From NCBI GenBank assembly GCA_025738555.1, contig JAOVFP010000009.1, positions 1,178,001 to 1,242,000 of the forward strand: DNA of 64,000 nt. The letters are read 5' to 3'. Position 1 is the first letter of the stretch. Every line of letters begins with the position of its first letter. Below the pieces are notes generated by a model. The model did not search any database. It was not told the DNA's origin and saw only the letters and a list, made by a program, of their open reading frames with translations. The DNA comes from Cyathus striatus (lineage: Eukaryota > Basidiomycota > Agaricomycetes > Agaricales > Nidulariaceae). The position numbers and the translations under genes are program-made. Below, piece after piece: positions 37,624-48,570 of the stretch.

Positions 37624-39028
37624 TCTATATATAATGAGAGAAGGCGTGGGGAATTTGGCCGAAAATGTGTGGGAATTACTGTATTTGGGGATTTCGATAA
37701 AATGGGATGAAATTTGGATATTTGGGGAAATGTTGCCTTTAATGTAGTGTGTGGCTGTATTTGCGACGACCTGCCACTTTGGGTGGGAATATCGATGGAT
37801 CTGTAGCGATTTGGCAGGGAAATGACTAAGCATCTTGAAAAGGTTGTGGATATACATTAGTAAGCATTTTTGAATGTGCACGCCACAATGGGTGATTGAT
37901 GGCTGGAGTTCTGCTACTGGCACTTCGTTTCTTTCCTTTCCCCCCTGAGTTTTAACAGGATAATAATACAGTATATATTTGTAGATATTATTGGGACTAT
38001 AAATAAATAAATAATTATGGAATTTTTGGTGACTGCTGTAGTGATTTATGGTGTATTTATTAGAGTTTGAGGTGTTGTGATGTGCTGTTCACTGTAATTG
38101 TACTGTGCTGGAATGTGTTCCCCCCTAGAGATTGGTAGGACAGTTAAATAAGAATATTTATGTGGATAAGAATGGGAGTACAACTGATAAATTATGATGT
38201 ATTTAATGGATGGTATAGTAATTTATAGTGGGTAATGTGTAGTTTTGTTGATTTTCAGCAATTGATAATAAGAATATTTAGTGGTCAGTGTATAATATGT
38301 GTGTAATTGATGTGAATACTGGGAGTGATGTTGAGGAACATTGATTTCAATATATTTGTGATGTAATTTATGTGTAAATGGTGATAGGTGTAATATTCAG
38401 GAAGACTCTGTTGTTCAGGGCAATTGTTGGGCTATAAAATATGATATATATAATATGGGTGATATAACCTAAATGAGGTGCAATAAATTAAAGGGAGCTC
38501 TAACTGATTGATACTCAGTATTGATTGCCTTGGGTGTAGATATAAAGTACACAGGTGTAAATATGTGAGAATAGAGGACACATGAGGATGTGGGATGTGG
38601 ATCAATTGGAGATGGTGGAAGGTGGATGCACAATAATGTGGTGTGATTAATGGAGATTGCATTGGGTGGAAGTGAACCAAGTGCAAATAATTATCCTTTT
38701 CAGGAGATCTGCAATCATTGTGAGTAGATCAAGAAACAACAGAAGATCAAAGCTTCACTGAAAGAAAGAATGTGTATATCAGATAGAATATGCTGAGGAG
38801 GGACAGATTCTGAATGTACAGCATACTTAGAGTCTAGAGACCATTGATGACTAACTGATACACAGTAGGTGTTATTGCACACCTGTTTTGTGAGCAGGTC
38901 TTCCAGTATTTTGGTTTTGTTTCATCAGAAAGCCATGTTTGATAGCAGTATTTAAGAAAGGGGTTGCTGAAATGCAAAGATTGTTGTGATGAAAAAGAAA
39001 AGCATAGTTCACCAAATGGTGACTGGGT

Positions 39029-39060
39029 GTAGATATATAACCACACGGGTGTAGATATAT
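39029..39060 (+). repeat. Left remnant of the unit 5 minisatellite
   Basis: One repeat and a partial second (GATATATAACCACACGGG core) lie directly before the retrotransposon. They continue in phase at 45940, which shows the element landed inside the repeat array. Confidence 0.8.
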
Positions 39061-39444
39061 TGTTAGCGACAGACGAGCAAAAACTCGAAGTCGAACTCAA
39101 ACACTCGAAAAGATAGAGGCGAAGTGAATCTTATTGCAAGTCTGGAATAAACTAGCACAAGAATAGAGAAATAGTAATTAAAATGACCGTATTAATAGTA
39201 AAGTCCTCGAGGTAACTGCATGTAACTATTGCCTACACTACAACGCATGGAACTGTGCTTCTACTGTGCAAACTCATGTATTCTACATGTTAAAGGCCTG
39301 GCCGAACTGTGCACTATGCCCGTAGTCTTAATGAATGTCGCATGTTGATACGCAAGGTGTCCGCATTGTATGTCACATGACTAGTCACGTGGTGATAAGA
39401 TAAGATAAGCGGATTAGATAAGATAAAGGGGTGAAATCCTAACA
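39061..39444 (-). repeat. 3' LTR of the chromovirus
   Basis: 384 bp, TGTTAG...TAACA at the edges (5-bp terminal inverted repeats). I found no difference from the 5' LTR when reading both. Confidence 0.9.
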
Positions 39445-39462
39445 TTACCCCCTCTTTAAAGG
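39445..39462 (-). promoter_or_regulatory. Polypurine tract
   Basis: In element sense the sequence just before the 3' LTR reads CCTTTAAAGAGGGGGTAA, a purine run that is the expected plus-strand primer. Confidence 0.7.
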
Positions 39463-39481
39463 TCGTGTCCTCACGACATTT

Positions 39482-39673
39482 CTATGATCGTCGGGGGTAG
39501 TAATAGTCGCAGAGGAAGAGAAGGAGTATCGGGAGGAGTTTGCCGATAATGAAAACGGCGAGGCAGGAGGAGAAGATAGCAAGGCAGTAAAGAATGAGGG
39601 TTACTTCATCGGAAAACATGATAGTAGTTTTAGAATAATAGAATTGGTGAAAGATTGTCGTATATTTATGCAT
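39482..39673 (-). CDS. 63-aa hydrophobic ORF downstream of integrase
   Basis: Its ATG overlaps the integrase stop (ATGCATAA, with TAA ending the integrase). The middle (VTLILYCLAIFSSCLAVFII and a following LLPILLLFL) would form one or two membrane helices. Standard Ty3 elements have no such gene, although an extra ORF in this position is known from some. It may be real or a by-product of AT-rich sequence. Confidence 0.35.
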   Translation of the reverse strand: MHKYTTIFHQFYYSKTTIMFSDEVTLILYCLAIFSSCLAVFIIGKLLPILLLFLCDYYYPRRS

Positions 39674-42600
39674 TTAGGGCTTCCGGATGTTCCCGATGAA
39701 ATTTATTAAGTAAGCTCTTGGCTCCCGTTAGTGCATCGATCGGTTCCCAAGTGCAATCTTCCATTGAGTAGCCCTTCCATTTAATTTTATATAAAACACG
39801 TTTTCGGTTCTTTTTCCATGCTAAAATAGATTCAACTTCATATTGTTCCTGTTCGTCTACTAAAATAGCAGGTGGCGGTTTAGGTCTTTTTTGTGATGAA
39901 TATTGAGCCGGCGTGAATTTAGATAATAGTTCTACATTAAAGGTTGGATTCTTTCTATTCCACGATTTGGGTAATTCGAGTTTATAGACTGATGGTGCAA
40001 CCTTTTCAATAATTTTAAAAGGTCCGTAGCGTTTATCATCTAGTTTTGAAACTGGTCGATCAGATTTAATATTAATTCCTTCTAGGTAAACTTTATCGCC
40101 AACTTGGTATTCGGGTGCTTCTTTTCGATGTTTATCATAATAGCGTCCCATTGTTTCGTTTGCCAAGGATAGGGCTGCTTTCGCGTTTTCTCTTGCCTTT
40201 TCCATTGTTTTAATGAATTCTTCAACACCTATGGCTCTTGTTTTCCTGGATGGTCTAATTCCTGTGTAAGGGTGGTATCCGTACATTAAATAAAATGGTG
40301 TGTATCCGGTTGTCCTATGAACAGTATTATTATAATTAAATTGGCAAACATCCGTTTTTCGGGCCCAATCGTCTTGATCGTAATTTACGTAAATTCGCAT
40401 GTATTGTTCTATTTCCTGATTTACCCTTTCAGTTTGTCCGTTGGTTTGGGGTCGGTAAGCCGTCGATAGATTCATACGAACACCAAGTTGTCTTGTTAAT
40501 TCTTTGGTGAAGAATGAAGCGAATTGTGATCCTCGATCACTGATTACTCGTTTTGGAACACCGTAATGTTTAAATACATTTTGAAGATACTTTTCCGCTA
40601 CTCCTGCGCTGTTAATTTCTTTATTACATGGTATAAAAGCGGCCATTTTCGTGAATCGATCAACGACTACCATTAAAAAATCAAAACCTTCTGATAATGG
40701 AAGTGGTCCTACAAAATCGATGGATATTGTATGCCAAGGATGTTCAGGTACGCTGTTCGGAATAAGTTTCCCGACTGGAGCGGATCTATGAATATTTGTT
40801 CTCTGGCATGCTTCACATCCAGATACGTATTTCTTTATGTCCGCCATGAGTCTAGGCCACCAATAGTCCCTTGTAATTAGTTCCATTGTTTTGTATTCTC
40901 CTCGATGTCCTGATATTTCTGAATCGTGACAAAGTCTAATTATACGTTCCTTAGTTTGGCATTTTTAGGAACATAGATACGATCCTTCCATGTGATGATA
41001 CCTTCTTGAGATTCAATCCAATCTTTAGATTTAAGATCAAGCATCTTGATTACTTCTTTATCCGGTTTTTTCTAGATTTACGAATCTGTTCCATAATTTC
41101 TTCATCTTCTCCATGGACTTCGTAGGTTTGTCTAAAATGTTCTGGTTTAAGTAATACAAGATCTTCATTATCTTGATCTCCTTGATTGTGTCCTGCCCTT
41201 CGTGATAATAGATCCGCTTTAGTCATTTGATTTCCTGGCTTATGATGTAGTGTGTAATGAAATTCCTGTAATTCGGTATTCCATCGTGCCTGGTGTCTGT
41301 TTAATTTCTGCGGTTTTCTAAAATACTGAAGGTTCTTATGATCGGTCCAGATCTCAAAAATCTGTTTGGCTCCTAAAAGATATTGCCGCCAGGTATCCAA
41401 TGCTCTCATGATTGCAAGCATTTCCTTATCGTAAATCTCATAATTTTGTTCTGTTGGACTTAATGCATGAGATAAAAAGGCAATCGGCTTCCATTTTCCA
41501 TCGGATTGTTCTTGAGATAGTATGGCTCCATTTGCAAAGTCTGATGAATCAGCTTCTACTCTGTATTTTCCATCATCATTTGGCATCGCTAGAATTGGTG
41601 CCGAAATGATTTGATCCTTGAGTTGAGAAAATGCGAGGGCCTGATCTAATTCCCACTTCCATTCATTTTTTCCTGTGAGTTCATGGAGTGGTTTAGCGAT
41701 CTTTGCGAATCCTTCTATGAATCGTCGATAAAAGTTAATGAAACCTAGGAATTGTTGGAGTTCTCTCTTGTTGTTCGGGACTGGCCAATCAACTATTGCT
41801 TTAACCTTTTCAGAATCCATTCGTACAGAATTCTTAGAGATAATGAGACCAAGGTATTCAACTTCCGCTTTTTCAAAGAAACATTTTTCCGGTTTAAGAA
41901 ATAATTCATGTTCTTCTAATTTTCTAAGAACACGTTTTACCATCTTTCGATGTTCTTCTAGGGTTTCTGTGAAAATAAGGATATCGTCCATATAAACGAT
42001 TACCGTTCCTTCATTAATTTCCATTCTGAAGATGTCATTCATCATGGTTTGGAAGGTAGCCGGAGAATTGGTTAGACCGAAGAACATGACTAAAGGTTCG
42101 AATAATCCTCGATTAGTTCTAAAAGCAGCATACTGTTCATCTCCTTCTTTGATTCGGACATTGTTATATCCCCATCGAATATCCAATTTGGTAAAGTAAC
42201 GTGCTTTCTTTAATTTATCTACTAGTTCCTGAATCAACGGTAAAGGATATCTATTTTTAACCGTCATTTCATTTAATTTTCGATAGTCTTGGATTGGTCA
42301 TAGTGATCCATCCTTCTTTTGATGAAAAAGAATGGAGATGCCCATGGTGATTTCAAGGTCTGATGCGTCCTGAGTTAAGGTTCTCGTCAAGGAATTCATC
42401 TAATTGTTTCTGTTCATCGAGATTCAATGGATAGATTTTACAATCAAATGAAGTGGCTCCAGGTAATAGTTCAATGGCATGATCCCAAGGTCGTCGAGGT
42501 GGAAGTTTATCAAATGATTCTTTGGCGAATACTTTTTCAAATTCATGATAATACATTGGAATTGTTTCCTTCCAGTGTTTCTTAGGTTTTTGCTGATTTT

Positions 42601-43508
42601 GAGCTTCAGCAATCTTAGAAGCAGTTGTTTGGAATGCCCGTATTTCAATTTGTTCGAATAGATTTACTGCGATAATTCGATCATCTGTTTCTAGATTAAT
42701 CGGTTCATCTAGATCTGATTCATCTTCTTCTGGATTCATGGTGTTGATTAACGGAGTACATTCTATTGGACAACGTGTGAATTTGATCGTGTTTTCTTTC
42801 CAGTCTATTTCCGGATTATGAATCTTAAGCCAATCGTGTCCGATAAACATGGATGCCTTTCCAAGATTAGAGACAGCGAATTGAATTATTTCCACATGTC
42901 TTCCAAGTCGGACTCGAAGTTCAACATAGTCAGTAATGGCTCCATCACTGTTTAAAGTTCCGTCTGGCGTTGTAAACAGGAGTAGGACGTGGGAGTTTCT
43001 TTGTTGTGATTTGATTCTTTTCCACAAATTTCCGATCAATACAAGTTCCGGTGCTTCCACTATCAAGTAACGCTTTAAGTCCATAAGTTCGTTGAGTATC
43101 CAAAGTGGTAATCATTAGATCAAGATCCATCTGATTTCCTTTAGATCCTCGAATGAACTTTTTGGGTCCTTTTAATTCGTTTAATGCTTGAATTACATCT
43201 TGATCTGAAAGATCATTCAATTCATTAACCGTTTTAGAAGTTACTTCTAGTTTCCTTTTCGAGTGTGTCCAAATTGCAAGTGAGGCTAAAGCAAGTTCCG
43301 ATGTTTGGTCCTTTAATCTCCGTGCGACCCAATATACGTTTCCAGGTTTTACTTCCTGATCAGGGAAGGTGCGCTGTGATATCTTTTTCTTGAACGATAC
43401 GAACTTAGATTCCAGATCAATCGTAGGTACAGTTACAGAAGAAGCTATATAAATAGAGGCCGGCGAGTTCGCGCTCACTGCTGGCCCTGGGAAAACCCAG
43501 TTGAGCAA
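39666..43508 (-). pseudogene. pol: pol: protease, reverse transcriptase, RNase H, integrase, chromodomain (frameshifted)
   Basis: Four open segments in order encode one polyprotein. The segment 43508-42945 ends with the protease active site LLDSGSTGTCID. 43084-42353 continues the protease and the RT linker. 42267-41050 has RT with FGLTNSPATFQ and YMDDILIF (residues 92-99 of that segment), then RNase H with EADSSDFANGA, DKEMLAI and TDHKNL. 40886-39666 has integrase: H-H upstream of its first ATG, CEAC, then D (SIDFVG), D (SDRGSQF) and E (TERVNQE), and a C-terminal chromodomain (YKIKWKGY...CTWEP). Single-base changes near 42975, 42350, 42320, 41072 and 40957 and a TGA near 42300 separate them. 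The frame lies one base forward of gag. Confidence 0.85.
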
Positions 43509-44763
43509 TGAGTACGGCTCTTTGTTCCTCTGATAATTTAGTGATGTCCGGTAATTCTACGATTCCGCTAGTAGATGCTACAGGTATAGGGTTATTTACA
43601 TACTGTGTGTCCATATTTATATTACGTTGTACATAAGGGCCTCGGTTCTGCTTTTTAGGGCATGCGTTGGCCATGTGTCCTTTTTCTTTACAATAGAAAC
43701 AACGTCCTTCTCGTTTTAAAGCGTTCATGGTATCAACATCCATACGATCTCCTCCTTGTGATACCGTAAGGTTGGCTCGGTTGGGAGGAGGTGTAGGGTT
43801 CTGGGGGAAACGGGGTCCTTGATTCTGGGGTTGGAATTGATTAGGTCGTGGTCCGCCCTGTTGGGTATTCTGCACGTCTTGTCGTTGTCTGAAGTTCTGG
43901 TTCTGTCTGGGGTTAAATTGTTGTCCTTGTCGAGGGTTCTTGTTTCTATAAATGTTCCGGCGTTCTCGATCGATTTCTTGAGCTGTTTCATACCATTTTC
44001 GTAAGGTATCCGGTATTCCTCGCATGATGATCATTTCGAGTAATCTGGGATCCAGTTTGTCCTTATATTTTCTAATGATAGCTGCGTCGTTATATCCTGT
44101 TCGTCCGGCGATAGTAGCAAATCTAAGTGTGAATTCTTCAACTGTCCATCGTCCTTGATAACAGTTGTCGAGTTCGTCTTGTGTGTCCTGCATTTCTGAA
44201 TAGACTCCGAAGTAGTGTAAGAAATCGTCCTTGATGTTCTCGAAAGTTCGTCCTGTTGGTGTTTCCATAACAACTGTTATTCGATCAACCCATCCTGCCG
44301 TTGTTTGGTTCTTGGATCCATCTATAAGGCTTATCATGAACCTTATCTTCATTTCATGTTCGAGGGGATTTACACGAGATCCAGTAAAGTATGACTCTAA
44401 TGATCTCATCCAAGCTCGTGCATGTTTCCGATCTCCTGTAAACTTCTCAGGCTTCTCAATCTTGAGAGCCTTATCTGTGACTGCGTCACGATGTCTTCTA
44501 GCCATCATAGAAGTGGCTTCAGCGGTCTCGAGTACGGGGGCATGTAATCCAAAGATTCCTCTTCCGACGAATCTGATGGCATCTACGATCAAGTGTACCC
44601 AACCTCCTTGTCCTGTTGGATTTGAAGGGTTAGGCGGTGGTGACGGGGGTTGTGATGGGGGAAAGATCTGTGGATTTTCCTCAGGGTCGATTATTCCAAA
44701 GGGTTGGATTGGTGAAGGGGCTAATGGTCGGATTGGTGGAGCAAGGTGTTCGGGTTCCATCAT
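43417..44763 (-). CDS. gag: Gag polyprotein, 448 aa
   Basis: It is the structural protein of the retrotransposon particle. A proline-rich N-terminus is followed by a Ty3-type gag domain around residues 100-260 (RAWMRSLESYF, then YNDAAIIRKYKDKLDPRLLE). A polar Q/N/R-rich linker and one zinc knuckle CFYCKEKGHMANAC (about residues 355-368) bind RNA. It overlaps the protease frame by 92 nt (43508-43417), with pol in the +1 frame, so a programmed +1 shift is plausible. Its ATG overlaps the stop of the upstream 98-aa ORF. The frame is intact. Confidence 0.85.
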   Translation of the reverse strand: MMEPEHLAPPIRPLAPSPIQPFGIIDPEENPQIFPPSQPPSPPPNPSNPTGQGGWVHLIVDAIRFVGRGIFGLHAPVLETAEATSMMARRHRDAVTDKALKIEKPEKFTGDRKHARAWMRSLESYFTGSRVNPLEHEMKIRFMISLIDGSKNQTTAGWVDRITVVMETPTGRTFENIKDDFLHYFGVYSEMQDTQDELDNCYQGRWTVEEFTLRFATIAGRTGYNDAAIIRKYKDKLDPRLLEMIIMRGIPDTLRKWYETAQEIDRERRNIYRNKNPRQGQQFNPRQNQNFRQRQDVQNTQQGGPRPNQFQPQNQGPRFPQNPTPPPNRANLTVSQGGDRMDVDTMNALKREGRCFYCKEKGHMANACPKKQNRGPYVQRNINMDTQYVNNPIPVASTSGIVELPDITKLSEEQRAVLIAQLGFPRASSERELAGLYLYSFFCNCTYD

Positions 44764-45056
44764 AGATCGAAGTCGGGGTAGGTGGGTGTAGGAAGTTCTC
44801 TACCGTCGTTATGTACGGTGTTAAGAAGGGTCTCGTATCCGTTTGGTGAGTAGAAGTCCTGTTCGAAGGGTGATATGTATCGAGTAGGAGTATTAAATCT
44901 TAGACTATCGTCGTGTCCGAGTTCGGTGATTATGGTGAGAGTTCGGGGAAAAGGAGGAGGAGTAAGGTTTCGAGGTGGTGGAATGTAATTGGGGATTTGG
45001 TGAAGAGAAAGGTAGGTGTTGGGGTCAAAGTCCGAGTCGTCGGAGTCCACCGACAC
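44760..45056 (-). CDS. 98-aa acidic ORF coupled to gag
   Basis: Its stop codon overlaps the gag start in ATGA (44763-44760). It begins MSVDSDDSDFDPNTYLSL, is acidic and proline-rich, and ends PTPTYPDFDL. No domain was recognised. It may be a translated leader ORF from which ribosomes reinitiate at gag, or the original N-terminus of gag separated by a frameshift. Confidence 0.5.
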   Translation of the reverse strand: MSVDSDDSDFDPNTYLSLHQIPNYIPPPRNLTPPPFPRTLTIITELGHDDSLRFNTPTRYISPFEQDFYSPNGYETLLNTVHNDGRELPTPTYPDFDL

Positions 45057-45542
45057 GGCTCTCGGAGATTGATGACGGGTATAAGGTGTGGGGCGAGATC
45101 GAGGGGTGTGAATGGGTACAGATGAAGAAGGGATATGGTAGGATCGGGAACGGAGTGATCGAAGGGTTTGGGAACGGGTGATAGGTGCCAGAATGAAAGA
45201 CTAGGTAACAGATGCGTTTGAAGGGGCTCGGAGACTAGCGAGACGTCCTAAGTCTCACACACACCGATTTGCAGATAGTACCAGCTGGGGCAACACGTGG
45301 TAGCCTCCCCAGTCACTGGCGCCGTGCCAAACTTAAGGCAGAGGGCCTAAGATGTTCGGTAATTTGGAAGTGTCGGGCTCAACGTTACACTATCCTCTCG
45401 TGCGTCCAAGCACAACGAACAAGACTATCGAATGGGGTGTATGTCTAAGGATCCGAAGGTCCAAAGAACGGGGAACGAGGTATAAGAGAAAAGTGTGCCG
45501 GGGTTCGGCGGGAGAAGAGTTCGAGGTCGAGAAACGAGGTAG

Positions 45543-45553
45543 ATTCTTGTGCT
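45543..45553 (-). promoter_or_regulatory. Primer-binding site, self-primed type
   Basis: Two bases after the 5' LTR the element reads AGCACAAGAAT. This is the exact complement of ATTCTTGTGCT inside the LTR (45659-45649 in element sense). It does not resemble the usual tRNA 3'-end complement beginning TGG. Eleven bases is the length used by Tf1-type self-priming elements. Confidence 0.65.
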
Positions 45554-45555
45554 TT

Positions 45556-45939
45556 TGTTAGCGACAGACGAGCAAAAACTCGAAGTCGAACTCAAACACT
45601 CGAAAAGATAGAGGCGAAGTGAATCTTATTGCAAGTCTGGAATAAACTAGCACAAGAATAGAGAAATAGTAATTAAAATGACCGTATTAATAGTAAAGTC
45701 CTCGAGGTAACTGCATGTAACTATTGCCTACACTACAACGCATGGAACTGTGCTTCTACTGTGCAAACTCATGTATTCTACATGTTAAAGGCCTGGCCGA
45801 ACTGTGCACTATGCCCGTAGTCTTAATGAATGTCGCATGTTGATACGCAAGGTGTCCGCATTGTATGTCACATGACTAGTCACGTGGTGATAAGATAAGA
45901 TAAGCGGATTAGATAAGATAAAGGGGTGAAATCCTAACA
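45556..45939 (-). repeat. 5' LTR of the chromovirus
   Basis: 384 bp, identical by eye to the copy at 39061-39444. The inferred RNA start by the self-priming model is 45659. A TTTTAATTA stretch sits roughly 16-24 bases upstream and could act as a TATA element. Confidence 0.9.
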
Positions 45940-46280
45940 TATATAACCACACGGGTGTAGATATATAACCACACGGGTGTAGATATATAACCACACGGGT
46001 GTAGATATATAACCACACGGGTGTAGATATATAACCACGGGTGTAGATATATAACCACACGGGTGTAGATATATAACCACACGGGTGTAGATATATAACC
46101 ACACGGGTGTAGATATATAACCACACGGGTGTAGATATATAACCACACGGGTGTAGATATATAACCACACGGGTGTAGATATATAACCACACGGGTGTAG
46201 ATATATAACCACACGGGTGTAGATATATAACCACACGGGTGTAGATATATAACCACACAGGTGTAGATATATGACCACAC
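45940..46280 (+). repeat. Minisatellite, 22-bp unit, about 16 copies (unit 5)
   Basis: Core GATATATAACCACACGGG with near-perfect copies; one is 20 bp (lost ACA-type dinucleotide near 46035), and the last two carry ACAGG or GACCAC changes. Long repetitive frames on the minus strand are artefacts of the repeat. Confidence 0.9.
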
Positions 46281-46303
46281 GGGTGGATATATTTGTCATG
46301 GGT

Positions 46304-46502
46304 AAGCAGGGGGTTTGGGGGGTGCAACCCCCCAAGAAGAAAAAAGCAGGGGTCTGGGGGCGCAGCCCTCAGTCTGTGGAACTGGGATGAAGAAGCAGGG
46401 GGTCTGGGGGGCGCAGCCCCACAGCAAGCTGTCATCTGTGTGGAGCGGAGGAGGGAGCCGACAGGCTCCCGTACCCGTAGCGGAGCACGGGTGTAAAGCT
46501 TG
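46304..46502 (+). repeat. 3' hairpin module of unit 5
   Basis: First hairpin 6 G and 6 C, then two more GCA-triloop hairpins, GGAGCCGACAGGCTCC, CCCGTAGCGGAGCACGGG, and TGTAAAGCTTG. Confidence 0.75.
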
Positions 46503-48570
46503 TCTTATATATAATGAGACAAGGCGTGTGAAAAGTGGATATATATGGGACTTTTGTAGGTCAGGGTTTGATGGGGTCCCATTGCCTAAAACAGATGGAC
46601 AAAAAGCTTATGACTTAAGCATCCCTAAAATGGATGGATGCAAATGATGTTCAACAAAAGTAGATGACTAAGCTTCTTGAATTGCGCACGCCACAATGGA
46701 TGATTGATGGCTGAATAATCAGAGGTCTACTGACACTTCCACACTTCCATTCTCCCTTCCCCCCCCCCTCCCTTGAGTTTAAACACCATGATAGTGCAGT
46801 GTATATATGTGTGGATAATATAAAGGCACTATAAAGATTTATTTGTGGAAGATTTCGGATTTTTTGGAGGTTATTATTGGAATTTATAGTGTATTGTGAC
46901 TGTTTCAACTGTCCTGCTTTTGGTGTAATCTGTTCCCCCTATGGATTTAATAGTACAATTATATCATTAAATATATGTTGATAACAATAGCACTATAATG
47001 AGTTAATTATTGATTATTTAATGGGTGTTGTGGTAATTTGCAGTGGATTTGGTAATGTTTGAGCTGTATGATAGAGTGGCACTATAATGAGTAAATTATT
47101 AACTATTTTCTGAGTGTTATAGGTAATTTTTGGGATGTAACATTTGATATATACAACATGGGGGATATATATGATGGAAGATAATGCTGTAGAGGGGATT
47201 CTTGGGCTGTAAAAAGTGATATATATGATACAGGTATATATATTTGTGATGGGTGATTGATGTGGATGGATGTGTGTGGATATAAAATATATACTACAGA
47301 TATATACCACATGGGTGACATATATGATATATATGACACAGGTATATAAATAGCAATTGATATTTGGGGATTGAGGAATATTGATATATGAGGATGACAA
47401 TAGGATTATAATTCATAAATAATAAATTATTTGATGGGCACTGTAGTAATGCATGGTGGATATACTAATGATTGAGGTGTATAATGTGAGTGAAATATGA
47501 GTATTCATTAATAGATATTTATTCTGTTCAAGGGAATGAAAATGGTAAAGACTAAACTACATGAGTGTAAATATGGTGTTTTGTGTGAGAATAGAGGACA
47601 CATGATGATGTGGCATGTGTGTCAATTGGAGATGGTGGAAGGCACATGGATAGTAATGTGCTGTGAGTAATGGAGATTGGATTGGGTGGAAGTAGATGAA
47701 TGTGAAGTGAGCACAAATGATGATCCTTTTCAGGGAGATCTGCAATGATTGTGAGTAGGACAATAAACAACAGAAGATCAAGGGTTCACGAAAAGAAAGA
47801 ATGTGTATATCAGATAGGATATGCTGAGGAGGGACAGTTTCTGAGTGCAATAAATAGAAATAGGAGTATTCATTAAAATATATTTATTCTGTTCAAGGGA
47901 ATGGATATAGTGAAGACTAAACTACACAGGTGTAGATATAAAATATGTGTTGATATAAATTACTATATAACCACACAGGTGTGATATATATGCCACATGG
48001 GTGATGTGACCTAAATGAGGTGCAATAAATTAGAGGGGACTCTGACTGATTGATACTCAGTATTGATTGCCTTGGGTGTAGATATAAAGTACACAGGTGT
48101 AAATATGGTGTTTTGTGTGAGAATAGAGGACACATGAGGATGTGGCATGTGTATCAATTGGAGATGGTGGAAGGTGCATGCACAATAATGTGCTGTGATT
48201 AATGGAAATTGCATTGGGTGGAAGTAGATCAATGTGAACTGAGTGCAAATGATTGTGAGTAGGACAACAAACAACAGAAGATCAAGGGTTCACAAAAGAA
48301 AGAATCTGTATATCAGATAGGAACCAATACAAGTGCATATATAATCTACACGGGTGCATATATAATCATGGGTAGGCAGGGGGTTTGGGGGTGCAACCCC
48401 CAAGAAGAAAAAAAAGCAGGGGTCTGGGGCGCAGCCCCTCAGCCTTTGGAACTGGGATGAAGAAGCAGGGGTCTGGGGGCGCAGCCCCACAGCAAGCTGT
48501 CAGTCGTGTGGAGCGGAGGAGGGAGCCGACAGGCTCCCGTACCCGTAGCGGAGCACGGGTGTAAAGCTTG
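46503..48570 (+). mobile_element. Array unit 6, non-autonomous, 2068 bp
   Basis: It starts TCTTATATATAATGAGAC. GACTAAGC box at about 46668 with CACGCCACAATGGATG. The body holds two related segments: 47575-47790 and 48105-48290 both have TTTTGTGTGAGAATAGAGG and AACAACAGAAGATCAAGG. Only one or two minisatellite-like repeats (CTACACGGGTGCATATATAA) precede the module. Confidence 0.65.
48374..48570 (+). repeat. 3' hairpin module of unit 6
   Basis: First hairpin 5 G and 5 C; the others as in unit 1; terminus CACGGGTGTAAAGCTTG. Confidence 0.75.

Larger units (their letters stand above)
39061..45939 (-). mobile_element. Ty3-type chromovirus LTR retrotransposon, 6879 bp
   Basis: It is flanked by two 384-bp LTRs and by TATAT on each side (39056-39060 and 45940-45944). 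Element sense is the minus strand: 5' LTR, primer-binding site, small ORF, gag, protease, reverse transcriptase, RNase H, integrase with chromodomain, small hydrophobic ORF, polypurine tract, 3' LTR. The order RT-RH-IN and the C-terminal chromodomain place it in the chromoviruses. The LTRs look identical by eye, so insertion is recent, yet pol carries several frameshifts. Confidence 0.9.
37624..46502 (+). mobile_element. Array unit 5, non-autonomous, split by a Ty3 insertion
   Basis: Without the 6,879-bp retrotransposon and its 5-bp duplication the unit is about 1995 bp. It has the GACTAAGC box at about 37821 and a body closely related to unit 7 (for example TTTAAGAAAGGGGTTGCTGA). The minisatellite hosts the insertion, and the hairpin module follows. 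Confidence 0.7.

Noticed and set aside
45809..46435. Minus-strand frame encoding a YISTPVWLYIYTRVV-type repeat
   Set aside because: Artefact of the 22-bp minisatellite, and it starts in one repeat family and runs into the LTR.
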